From Flavobacteriaceae bacterium (GTDB taxonomy: Bacteria; Bacteroidota; Bacteroidia; Flavobacteriales; Flavobacteriaceae), in the NCBI GenBank assembly GCA_018674025.1, contig JABHBC010000018.1:1-8366 (forward strand): 8,366 nucleotides of DNA, written 5' to 3'. The position numbers were made by a program, and so were the translations under genes. The notes below the pieces were generated by a model. The model made no database searches. It was not told where the DNA came from and was given only the letters and a program-made list of their open reading frames with translations. Below, in pieces: positions 1-7,198 of this stretch. The first letter of the stretch is position 1; the number at the start of each line of letters is the position of its first letter.

Positions 1-417
1 ATAGTTTTTATGCTATTATTCTTCTTTATGGTTGCTACTGTCATGAGAGATAATGAATTGAAAATAAAAAATGAACTTCCTGCTGCAGATCAAGTTGAAA
101 AATTAGACAAGAAAGATTTGGTTATGTACATATACTTAGGAAGACCTAACGATGGCTTTAAAGATCAGTTTGGTGAAGAGGCTAGAATACAGCTTAATGA
201 CAAGTTTGCTGAGGTTTCTGATGTCCCTGCGTTCATATACTCAGAAAGAGAATCTAAAAGAGAGGAATTAAGACCTTTCCTTACTACCGCTTTAAAAGTT
301 GATAAAGAAGCTTCTATGGGAATCGTAGGAGATGTTAAACAGGAACTTAGAAAGGTCAATGCTTTAAAAATCAACTATACTACCAGAATTGGTGATGTTT
401 CTTTAAACAAGAATTAA
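1..417 (+). CDS. exbD: ExbD/TolR-family biopolymer transport protein (5' end outside window)
   Basis: Partial gene: the frame is open from base 1 and ends with TAA at 415-417, leaving 138 residues. The first visible residues (IVFMLLFFFMVATVM) are the single transmembrane helix of ExbD/TolR. The methionine at base 10 lies inside that helix, so it is not the true start; the cytoplasmic N-terminus and the usual membrane aspartate, expected just before the visible isoleucine, are off the window. The remainder is the periplasmic domain, with the flavobacterial-type stretch ADQVEKLDKKD about 30 residues after the helix and a C-terminal part (VKQELRKVNALKI) resembling the ExbD fold that ends near the C-terminus. 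Family role: ExbD works with ExbB as the proton-driven stator that energises TonB-dependent outer-membrane import. exbB, tonB or a second exbD would be expected upstream, outside the window. It converges with rpoN, 17 bp away. TolR is the alternative name, but the sequence looks more like flavobacterial ExbD. Confidence 0.9.
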   Translation: MVFMLLFFFMVATVMRDNELKIKNELPAADQVEKLDKKDLVMYIYLGRPNDGFKDQFGEEARIQLNDKFAEVSDVPAFIYSERESKREELRPFLTTALKVDKEASMGIVGDVKQELRKVNALKINYTTRIGDVSLNKN

Positions 418-434
418 CAAAGTTTTCTTTTTAT

Positions 435-1847
435 CTAAATTTGTTTTCTTAATCTTGCTACTGGAATATTTAATTGCTCCCTGTATTTAGAGACTGTTCT
501 TCTTGCTATTTTATACCCTTCTTTGTTCAGTAGTTTCACTAAAGAGTCATCTGTTTCTGGTTTTCGTTTGTCTTCTTCTTCAATAATATTCTCAAGTTTT
601 TTCTTTACCTCAATTGTAGATATTTCTTCTCCTTTATTATTTATCATTGATTCACTGAAGAATTCTTTAATCAATTTTGTTCCGTATGGTGTATCAACGT
701 ATTTGCTATTCGCGACTCTAGAAATTGTAGAAATATCCATATTAATTTTATCGGCAATATTTTTTAAAATCATTGGTTTTATTTTCTTTTCATCACCAGA
801 CAAAAAGTAAGCTTCTTGAAATGTCATAATTGCTTTCATAGTCAACATTAATGTTTGTTCTCTTTGTTCAATAGCTTCAATAAACCATTTTGCGGAATCT
901 AATTTTTGTTTTATAAATTGTACTGCTTCTTTTTGAGATTTTCTCTTTTTTTCTAAGCTGTATCCTTTGAGCATTTCGGTATATTCCCTACTAACATTCA
1001 TAGTTGGTTTGTTCCTACCATTTAGACTTAACAGTAATTTATCATTTATTATTTCGATCTTAAAATCTGGAATTACTTGTTCAATTAATTTTGTACTATT
1101 GACAGACAATGAATTAGCTGGTTTAGGATTTAATTTTTCAATTTCTTTAATAGCTATTTTTAATTCTTCTTCTGATATCTGATACTTACTTAGTAACTTT
1201 TCAAAATGTCTTTTAGAAAATAAATCAAATGAATCTTCGATTATATCTAAAGCTAGTTTTGTACTTATTTCATTTGAATCTTTTCTTCTTAGTTGTAATA
1301 CTAAACACTCCTGAAGAGACCTTGCGCCAATTCCAGGAGGATCTAGATTTTGAATAATTTTTAGAATGGACTCTACGGTCTTGTGTTCTGTAATTATATT
1401 TTGAGTAAAAGCAAGATCGTCAATTATATCTTCAAGGTTTTGTCGAATATATCCGTCCTCATCAATACACCCGACCAGAAATTCAGCAATTTTCATTTCT
1501 AAATCATTTAATCTTTCTGTACGTAATTGATTAAGAATTAGTTGTGTAAATGACATTCCTGATGCATAGGGGATAGAATTTTCATCTTTATTAGAAGAAT
1601 TATAAGAATTGAGTTTGTAATCAGGAATTTCATCATCATTGATATAATCTTCCACATCAATATTTTCATCATCATTGAATTCATCATTATTTATAAGCTC
1701 TGTAATTTCAAGCGCAGGGTTTTCTTCAATTTCTTGTTTTAGTTTTTGTTCAAAATCTAAAACAGGCAATTGAATTAGCTTCATCAATTGGATTTGTTGA
1801 GGAGATAGCTTTTGAGATAATTTTAATTTTAAGGACTGCTTAAGCAT
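435..1847 (-). CDS. rpoN: RNA polymerase sigma-54 factor
   Basis: Full-length, 470 residues, typical for the family. Region I (about 1-47) starts MLKQSLKLKLSQKLSPQQIQ, the Q/L-rich segment that contacts AAA+ activators. Region II (about 48-95) is strongly acidic (NNDEFNDDENIDVED). The core-binding domain follows (about 98-290, with LDPPGIGARSLQE at 168-180), then a helix-turn-helix near 360-381 (NIADKINMDISTISRVAN). The diagnostic RpoN box ARRTVSKYRE is at residues 448-457 (bases 477-506); it reads the -24 promoter element. Family role: directs RNA polymerase to -24/-12 promoters, with open-complex formation needing ATP from an enhancer-binding protein. No such activator is encoded here and I saw no convincing -24/-12 site. 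The ATG is 11 bp after the asnS stop, so it is probably cotranscribed with asnS. The start is supported by region I beginning immediately at the first methionine. Confidence 0.97.
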   Translation of the reverse strand: MLKQSLKLKLSQKLSPQQIQLMKLIQLPVLDFEQKLKQEIEENPALEITELINNDEFNDDENIDVEDYINDDEIPDYKLNSYNSSNKDENSIPYASGMSFTQLILNQLRTERLNDLEMKIAEFLVGCIDEDGYIRQNLEDIIDDLAFTQNIITEHKTVESILKIIQNLDPPGIGARSLQECLVLQLRRKDSNEISTKLALDIIEDSFDLFSKRHFEKLLSKYQISEEELKIAIKEIEKLNPKPANSLSVNSTKLIEQVIPDFKIEIINDKLLLSLNGRNKPTMNVSREYTEMLKGYSLEKKRKSQKEAVQFIKQKLDSAKWFIEAIEQREQTLMLTMKAIMTFQEAYFLSGDEKKIKPMILKNIADKINMDISTISRVANSKYVDTPYGTKLIKEFFSESMINNKGEEISTIEVKKKLENIIEEEDKRKPETDDSLVKLLNKEGYKIARRTVSKYREQLNIPVARLRKQI

Positions 1848-1858
1848 CTGTTAAATTT

Positions 1859-3292
1859 TTAGAACTCTGCATTTTGTGGAGTTCTTGGAAAAGGAATTAC
1901 ATCTCTAATATTTGACATTCCGGTTGCAAACATAATTAACCTTTCAAATCCAAGTCCAAAACCTGAATGTTTAGCTGTCCCAAACTTTCTCAAATCTGTA
2001 TACCACCACAAATCATTTGGATTTACGCCTATATCATTCATTTTTTTATTTAAGACATCCAATCTTTCTTCACGTTGAGATCCACCAACAATTTCTCCAA
2101 TGCCTGGAAATAGAATATCCATTGCTTTAACAGTTTTGTTGTCATCATTCAGTTTCATGTAAAAGGCCTTAATTTTTGCAGGATAATCATATATTATGAC
2201 TGGGCATTTAAAATGTTTTTCAACTAAATATCTTTCATGTTCACTTTGTAAATCTGCACCCCAGTTTTCTATTAAATACTTAAATTTTTTCTTCTTGTTA
2301 GGCTTGCAATTTTTTAGTATTTCAAACGCTTCAGTATAACTTATTCTCTTAAAATCATTGTTTATAACAAATTTGATTTTTTCAATTAGAGTCATTTCAC
2401 TTCTAAGATTTTGCGGCTTTGTTTTATCTTCTTTAATTAATCTTTGTTCTAAAAACTCTAGATCATCGATGTTGTTCTTGACAATGTATTGTAACAGATA
2501 TTTTAAAAAACTTTCTGCTAAATCCATATTACCATATAAATCCATAAAGGCAACTTCAGGTTCAATCATCCAAAATTCAGATAAATGTCTTGATGTATTT
2601 GAATTTTCTGCTCTAAATGTTGGCCCAAAAGTATATACTTTTCCTAATGACATAGCATAGGTTTCGGCTTCCAGTTGTCCAGAAACTGTTAGACTTGTTT
2701 CTTTACCAAAAAAATCTTTAGAAAAATCCACTTCACTATTTTCATCTAACGGTGGATTTTTTGGATTTAGAGTGGTTACTCTAAATTGTTCACCAGCTCC
2801 CTCAGCATCACTTGATGTAATTATAGGGGTATGAACATAGTAGAAACCATTGGAGTTAAAATAATTATGTACAGCAAATGATAAACTTGATCGCAGTCTC
2901 ATAATGGCACTAAAAGTATTAGTCCTGGTCCTTAAATGTGCATTATCACGTAGAAATTCAAACGAATGTTTTTTGGGTTGTATAGGAAATTCTTCTGAAT
3001 CACATTCACCTAAAACCCTTAGGTCAGAGACAATAATTTCAAATTTCTGACCACTTCCTTGACTTTCAACTAAATCACCAGTAATCTCTAAACTTGTTCC
3101 GGTATTTATTTTTTTTAAAACACTTTCGTCAAAATTTTCAAAATCAACAACACATTGTACACTAGAAATAGATGAGCCATCATTTAATGCTATAAAGCGA
3201 TTAGCCCTAAAAGTTCTAACCCAACCATTTATGGTTACTTTAGACATAGTTTTGGTACTTAGCAAAAGATCTTTTATTGAATGATTTTTCAT
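1859..3292 (-). CDS. asnS: Asparaginyl-tRNA synthetase
   Basis: Class IIb aminoacyl-tRNA synthetase, 477 residues, close to the bacterial norm. It attaches asparagine to tRNA-Asn in the cytoplasm using ATP. The N-terminal OB-fold anticodon-binding domain spans about 18-94 (VTINGWVRTFRANRFIALND). The catalytic domain has motif 1 around FNSNGFYYVHTPIIT (145-159), motif 2 with FRAENSNTSRHLSEF (226-240) and motif 3 with GFGLGFERLIMFATG (444-458). The FRAENSNTSRHLSEFW signature, with asparagines rather than an AspRS-like motif 2, together with the closing RDVIPFPRTP segment, favours AsnRS over AspRS. It lies 48 bp downstream of the RND-type gene and 11 bp upstream of rpoN. The upstream gap holds a perfect Bacteroidota -7 element (bases 3313-3320), so it may have its own promoter as well as read-through. 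No Shine-Dalgarno precedes the ATG, only A/T-rich sequence. No defect seen. Confidence 0.97.
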   Translation of the reverse strand: MKNHSIKDLLLSTKTMSKVTINGWVRTFRANRFIALNDGSSISSVQCVVDFENFDESVLKKINTGTSLEITGDLVESQGSGQKFEIIVSDLRVLGECDSEEFPIQPKKHSFEFLRDNAHLRTRTNTFSAIMRLRSSLSFAVHNYFNSNGFYYVHTPIITSSDAEGAGEQFRVTTLNPKNPPLDENSEVDFSKDFFGKETSLTVSGQLEAETYAMSLGKVYTFGPTFRAENSNTSRHLSEFWMIEPEVAFMDLYGNMDLAESFLKYLLQYIVKNNIDDLEFLEQRLIKEDKTKPQNLRSEMTLIEKIKFVINNDFKRISYTEAFEILKNCKPNKKKKFKYLIENWGADLQSEHERYLVEKHFKCPVIIYDYPAKIKAFYMKLNDDNKTVKAMDILFPGIGEIVGGSQREERLDVLNKKMNDIGVNPNDLWWYTDLRKFGTAKHSGFGLGFERLIMFATGMSNIRDVIPFPRTPQNAEF

Positions 3293-3312
3293 TTGACTTT
3301 AAATTATATTTT

Positions 3313-3320
3313 CAAAGATA
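3313..3320 (-). promoter_or_regulatory. Candidate Bacteroidota -7 promoter element for asnS
   Basis: On the minus strand this reads TATCTTTG, a full match to the Bacteroidota sigma-A -7 consensus TAnnTTTG. It lies in the 48-bp gap between the RND-type gene and asnS, with 20 bases between it and the asnS ATG, giving a short but workable leader. No TTTG or TTG -33 element is present at the expected 19-21 bp upstream, only A/T-rich sequence, which lowers confidence. If active, it would let asnS-rpoN be transcribed independently of the upstream genes. Confidence 0.35.
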
Positions 3321-3340
3321 AGTATTAAAATAAATTATAC

Positions 3341-5755
3341 TTAATTTACCACATCTTCATCTTCAATAATTTTTATCAAAGGTTCTTTTAAAACTTTTTC
3401 ATTTGCTATTGAGCCTTCTAGGGACAGTAACATTGAAGGCAACAGTAAAAGGTTAGATAACATTGCAAATAATAATGTGGCAGAAACTAATGCGCCCAGA
3501 GCTACTGTACCTCCAAAATTTGATACTGTAAATACTGAAAACCCAAAAAACAATACAATTGAGGTATAAAACATACTAACCCCAGTTTCACGAAGAGCAT
3601 TGTAGACAGATTTTTTTACTTCCCAATTATTAGTAATTAACTCTTGTCTATATTTAGCTAGAAAATGAATTGTATCATCAACTGCAATCCCAAATGCAAT
3701 ACTGAATATTAGTATTGTAGATGGTTTTATGGCAACACCTAAATAACCCATTAAACCGGCAGTAACAATCAATGGTAATAAGTTAGGAATCAAAGAAATA
3801 AATATCATTTTTAAAGATCTAAACATATAGGCCATTAATAGTGCTATTAAAAATATGGCTAAAGAAAGAGAGATAATTAAATTTTTCACCAAATATTTAG
3901 TTCCTTTTTGAAATAAATATGCTTTTCCTGTTATTGAAACTTCAAAATTATTGGATGGCATTATTTTAGAAATCTCATAATTTAATTTTTTTTCAATTTC
4001 TTCCATCTTTTCAATTTCCATATCCTTCATAAAAGCTGTGATCCTTGTGTATTGACCTGTAGAATCTACATAGTTTTTAATTAGATCAACATCAGAACCA
4101 GAAGTTGAATTTTTAGCATACGATAATATAAAGCTATTTTCTTGAGAAGTCGGAACTTGGTAATATTTAGGGTTGCCATTGTAATATGCTTGTTTAGAGT
4201 ATTTCACTAAGCTTACCATTGAAATAGGTTTAGATAATTCAGGAATTTCTAGAATTACATCTTCTATTTTACTCATTTTTTTTATGGTGGAAAGTTTTGT
4301 AACTCCTTTTTTGCGCTTGGTATTTATTAAAATCTCTAGAGGCATTATTCCGTTAAACTCTTTTTCATAAAACATTATATCATCGAACCAATCTGCTTTT
4401 TGTGGCATGTCGTCAATAATACTACCAGAAATTCGAATTTGATATATACCAATAATACTTGTAACAAGAAGTAGAACAGAAATTATGTAAATATTGATTT
4501 TACTTTTTTTTACAGTTTTTTCAATCCAATCTCCTAAAGAATTTATCCAAGTTCTATTTAAGTGCTCTAAGTGCTTTTCTTCAGGAATTGGTAAAAAGCT
4601 ATAAATTATCGGAATTATTAAAATACATAATATGAAAATTGCCAAAATACTAAGAGATGCTACAATACCAAATTCTTTTAGAAGTTTACTATTTGTAATG
4701 ATAAAAGTTGCAAATCCTGATGCAGTAGTTACATTTGTCATTAAAGTAGCATTCCCAATTTTAGTAATTACTTTTTGTAGAGATTTTGCTTTATTCCCAT
4801 GCTTATTTACTTCATGCTGATATTTATTTATAAGAAAAATACAATTTGGAATTCCAATTACTATTATTAGTGGTGGTATAAGACCAGTAAGAACCGAAAT
4901 TTCAAAATCACCTGGAGGAGTATTTGTGATAAAAAGCCCTAAAATTCCAACCGTCCAAACAACCCCAATCATTACAACAAATAACGAAATAAACGTTGCA
5001 CGGTAAGACCTAAAGAACAAGAAAAATATTATTGAAGTAATTATTAGAGCTAAAATCACAAAAGTGGAGATTTCACTTTTTATGTTTTCAGCATTTTTTG
5101 TTCTGACGTAAGGCATGCCAGAAATTTTAATGTCCAAATTGTAATTTGACTCAAACGATTTAACTTTAGGGATTAAAACATTATTAATATATGTTTCTCT
5201 ACCAGGTTCATTTACTATTGATTTCTTTAAATGAATAGCTGTTCTTACAGATTTTGTTTTAGTATTGAATAAAAATTCATCATAAAAAGGGTATTTTTCA
5301 AACAGCTCTTTTTTTATTGAAATTAGTTCAATATCAGACTTGATTGTATCTTTTATAAAAGGTTCGAGGTAAAACTGTTGTTTCTTTTTATCCTTTTTAA
5401 GTTTTTGTAAGTCACCAATAGCTATTACAGACTCAACAAAGCTAGTATCTTTTAAAACCTTTGATAAATTATTCCATGCATTGAGATTTTCAGTTGTGAA
5501 GAGTAAAGAGTCTTTAACTCCAATTACAATCAAATTTCCTTCTTCCCCAAATTTATCAGTAAAATCTAAGTACTCAAGGTTTACTTCATGATTGTCTGGC
5601 AACAAATTAGCTTCAGTGTTTGAAAACTTTATATATTGCCATTGGCTAATAAAAAATGAAGTAGCCAAGGATAATAAAGCGATTATTAAGATTCTGTTTT
5701 TTAGAATTAAATTCGAAACTGAATCCCAAAATCCAACTAAAAATACTCTAGCCAT
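3341..5755 (-). CDS. RND-superfamily membrane protein (MMPL / COG1033-type predicted exporter)
   Basis: 804 residues with the duplicated RND layout. Predicted helices by eye: TM1 21-40; large extracytoplasmic loop about 41-227; TM2 229-248, TM3 253-276, TM4 286-308, TM5 338-355, TM6 362-388; then the second half, TM7 420-440; loop about 441-623; TM8 624-645, TM9 648-670, TM10 678-698, TM11 726-746, TM12 751-776. TM10 carries GIAVDDTIHF (689-698), the acidic motif typical of proton-coupled RND/MMPL and sterol-sensing proteins. The equivalent place in TM4 reads GIPNCIFLIN (301-310), with no acidic residue. The family moves lipids or other hydrophobic molecules across or out of the inner membrane; the substrate here cannot be told. 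It is not an AcrB-type drug pump, being shorter and with no adaptor gene beside it. It lies between frr (64 bp) and asnS (48 bp). The ATG at 5755 is followed by a short amphipathic stretch before TM1, as expected. Confidence 0.88.
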   Translation of the reverse strand: MARVFLVGFWDSVSNLILKNRILIIALLSLATSFFISQWQYIKFSNTEANLLPDNHEVNLEYLDFTDKFGEEGNLIVIGVKDSLLFTTENLNAWNNLSKVLKDTSFVESVIAIGDLQKLKKDKKKQQFYLEPFIKDTIKSDIELISIKKELFEKYPFYDEFLFNTKTKSVRTAIHLKKSIVNEPGRETYINNVLIPKVKSFESNYNLDIKISGMPYVRTKNAENIKSEISTFVILALIITSIIFFLFFRSYRATFISLFVVMIGVVWTVGILGLFITNTPPGDFEISVLTGLIPPLIIVIGIPNCIFLINKYQHEVNKHGNKAKSLQKVITKIGNATLMTNVTTASGFATFIITNSKLLKEFGIVASLSILAIFILCILIIPIIYSFLPIPEEKHLEHLNRTWINSLGDWIEKTVKKSKINIYIISVLLLVTSIIGIYQIRISGSIIDDMPQKADWFDDIMFYEKEFNGIMPLEILINTKRKKGVTKLSTIKKMSKIEDVILEIPELSKPISMVSLVKYSKQAYYNGNPKYYQVPTSQENSFILSYAKNSTSGSDVDLIKNYVDSTGQYTRITAFMKDMEIEKMEEIEKKLNYEISKIMPSNNFEVSITGKAYLFQKGTKYLVKNLIISLSLAIFLIALLMAYMFRSLKMIFISLIPNLLPLIVTAGLMGYLGVAIKPSTILIFSIAFGIAVDDTIHFLAKYRQELITNNWEVKKSVYNALRETGVSMFYTSIVLFFGFSVFTVSNFGGTVALGALVSATLLFAMLSNLLLLPSMLLSLEGSIANEKVLKEPLIKIIEDEDVVN

Positions 5756-5819
5756 GTTATTTAATTGTGTATTTAGTAAAGATATTAATTACAGTAATAT
5801 TATTCTAGTAAATAATATA

Positions 5820-6377
5820 TTATAAAGTCATAATCTCTTTCTGTTTTACTTCAAATATTGAATTAATATTATCAATATTCTTGTTTGTTAATTCTTGAAT
5901 ATCTTTTTCTGCATTTTCTTTTAAATCATCAGAAAATCCATCAGATTTTTTTATTTCATTGTTAGCGTCTTTTCTAGAATTTCTAACAACAATTTTTGCT
6001 TCTTCTGCTTCACTTTTAGCTTGTTTAGCTAAATCAATTCTTCTTTCTTCAGTAAGTGCAGGAACATTTATAATTATGCTTTCCCCATTATTCATTGGAT
6101 TAAATCCTAAATTAGCATTCATAATTGCTTTTTCAATTTCAGCTAATAAATTTTTTTCCCAAGGTTGTACAACTATAGTTCTTCCATCAGGTGTATTAAC
6201 ACTAGCAACTTGAGTTAATGGAGTTAATGCTCCATAATATTCAACAACAATACTTCCAAGCATTGAAGTATTTGCTTTACCTGCTCTTATATTTAATAGT
6301 TTTTTTTCTAAATGTTTTACTGCATTAGACATTGCTTCTTCTGCTGATTCAAAAATAAATTTTAATTCTTCTTCCAT
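5820..6377 (-). CDS. frr: Ribosome recycling factor
   Basis: 185 residues, the same length as the E. coli protein. RRF acts with EF-G to split the post-termination ribosome and free it for another round. The two-domain plan is visible: a three-helix bundle formed by residues 1-30 and about 105-185, and a beta-rich domain II between them containing IVVEYYGALTPLTQ (43-56) and NTPDGRTIVVQPWEK (61-75). The hinge-side signature NVPALTEERRIDLAKQAKSE begins at 104. The conserved arginine used for ribosome contact falls at R132 in VVRNSRKDAN (130-139). The start is fixed by the family length and by the EEAMSNAVKHLEKKLLNIRAG helix alignment. It follows pyrH by 25 bp, the standard pyrH-frr pair of many bacteria, so cotranscription is likely. 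No Shine-Dalgarno precedes the ATG. Confidence 0.97.
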   Translation of the reverse strand: MEEELKFIFESAEEAMSNAVKHLEKKLLNIRAGKANTSMLGSIVVEYYGALTPLTQVASVNTPDGRTIVVQPWEKNLLAEIEKAIMNANLGFNPMNNGESIIINVPALTEERRIDLAKQAKSEAEEAKIVVRNSRKDANNEIKKSDGFSDDLKENAEKDIQELTNKNIDNINSIFEVKQKEIMTL

Positions 6378-6402
6378 TCTATTTAAGTTTATTTAAAATG
6401 AT

Positions 6403-7113
6403 TTAAAGGTTAACAGTTGTGCCAATTTTTTCTCCTGAGATTAATTTTAATAAGTTCCCTCTTTTGTTCATGTCAAACACAATTATAGGTAATTTATTCT
6501 CTTGGCTAAGAGTAAATGCTGTAGTGTCCATTACCTTTAATCCTTTTGTTAAAACATCCTCAAATGAAATGTTATCAAACTTTATTGCATTAATATTTTT
6601 TTCAGGATCTTCGTCATATATTCCGTCAACTCTAGTCCCCTTTAAAATTACATCTGACTCAATTTCAATTGCTCTTAGCACTGCAGCAGAATCAGTTGTG
6701 AAATATGGATTTCCAGTCCCACCACCAAAAATAACAACTCTTCCTTTTTCTAAATGCCTTATAGCTTTTCTTCTAATAAAAGGTTCGGCAACTTCATTAA
6801 TTTTTATGGCAGTTTGAAGTCTTGTTGGAGCTCCAGAATTTTCTAAAGTACTTTGTAAAGCAAGACCGTTAATCACGGTAGCTAGCATACCCATATGATC
6901 GCCTTGTACCCTATCAATTTTATGTTCATTATTGTTAGAAAAACCTCTGAAAATATTTCCGCCTCCAATAACAATAGCAACCTGTACACCTAAGTCTACT
7001 ATTTGTTTAATATCTGTTGCGTAGTCTTGTAATCTCTCTGGGTCAATACCAAAGTTTTTATTGCCCATTAAGGCTTCACCTGAAAGTTTGAGTAATATCC
7101 TTTTGTATTTCAT
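6403..7113 (-). CDS. pyrH: UMP kinase (uridylate kinase)
   Basis: 236 residues, normal for the bacterial hexameric enzyme, which phosphorylates UMP to UDP with ATP in pyrimidine nucleotide synthesis; it belongs to the amino-acid kinase fold, not the eukaryotic NMP kinases. Visible motifs: KLSGEAL (9-15, phosphate contacts), IGGGNIFRG (49-57, glycine-rich loop), the DHMGMLAT segment (72-79, UMP and oligomer contacts), [14 protein letters not shown] (129-142, UMP-binding loop) and [13 protein letters not shown] (158-170, nucleotide-binding region). The bacterial enzymes are commonly regulated by GTP and UTP; nothing specific to that can be judged here. It is separated from tsf by 71 bp containing a candidate weak terminator, and from frr by 25 bp. 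A 6-bp inverted repeat directly abuts the ATG. No Shine-Dalgarno was seen. Assignment is secure. Confidence 0.97.
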   Translation of the reverse strand: MKYKRILLKLSGEALMGNKNFGIDPERLQDYATDIKQIVDLGVQVAIVIGGGNIFRGFSNNNEHKIDRVQGDHMGMLATVINGLALQSTLENSGAPTRLQTAIKINEVAEPFIRRKAIRHLEKGRVVIFGGGTGNPYFTTDSAAVLRAIEIESDVILKGTRVDGIYDEDPEKNINAIKFDNISFEDVLTKGLKVMDTTAFTLSQENKLPIIVFDMNKRGNLLKLISGEKIGTTVNL

Positions 7114-7133
7114 GCTTAATTTTGAAGTTAAGC
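7114..7133 (-). promoter_or_regulatory. Inverted repeat abutting the pyrH start codon
   Basis: On the minus strand the bases just before the pyrH ATG read GCTTAA, eight bases, TTAAGC, then ATG. The arms (7128-7133 and 7114-7119) are perfect complements. In the mRNA this could form a 6-bp stem ending at the start codon and modulate initiation, or the site could be a DNA operator half-pair. With only two G-C pairs it is weak, and such repeats occur by chance in AT-rich spacers. Confidence 0.2.
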
Positions 7134-7161
7134 TAAGATACTGCAGATTTTTTAATTAAAT

Positions 7162-7198
7162 AAAAAAAAATAATAAGGAAATTATTAGCCTAAGGCTA
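7162..7198 (-). terminator. Candidate weak terminator or attenuator between tsf and pyrH
   Basis: Read on the minus strand, two small hairpins lie at the tsf 3' end. The first is TAGCC-TTA-GGCTA (7198 to 7186), over the last tsf codons and the start of the stop. The second is TAATAA-TTTCC-TTATTA (7187 to 7171), a perfect 6-bp all-AT stem whose first arm is the double stop. A run of nine U residues (7170 to 7162) follows directly. The stems share two bases, so they compete or stack. The position of the U-run is right for an intrinsic terminator, but the stem next to it is weak, so partial read-through into pyrH is more likely than full stop. Chance is possible in DNA this AT-rich. Confidence 0.35.

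Noticed and set aside
416..445. Inverted repeat AACAAA/TTTGTT between the converging ends of exbD and rpoN, with T-rich sequence after it.
   Set aside because: A six-base AT-rich stem with an 18-base loop is too weak to call a terminator, and part of it lies in rpoN codons. Termination of either gene here remains undetermined.
5597..5612. TGGCAACAAATTAGCT on the + strand, with exact GG-N10-GC spacing of a sigma-54 promoter.
   Set aside because: It lies inside the RND-type gene on the opposite strand with no real gene downstream in that direction. A single short match is expected by chance.
5777..5784. TATCTTTA on the minus strand in the frr to RND-type gap, near the -7 consensus TAnnTTTG.
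   Set aside because: The important final G is missing and no -33 element is evident. A promoter for the RND-type gene is possible but not supported.
5774..5812. Direct repeat TAGTAAA (5774-5780 and 5806-5812) in the 64-bp frr to RND-type spacer.
   Set aside because: Seven bases in very AT-rich DNA is unremarkable, and the copies have no symmetry or other sign of an operator.
6411..6428. TGGCAC on the minus strand ahead of frr, followed at the right distance by TT, resembling a sigma-54 -24/-12 promoter.
   Set aside because: The -12 GC is replaced by AA, which normally abolishes the site, and the bases are the last codons of pyrH (IGTTVN), which explain the sequence.
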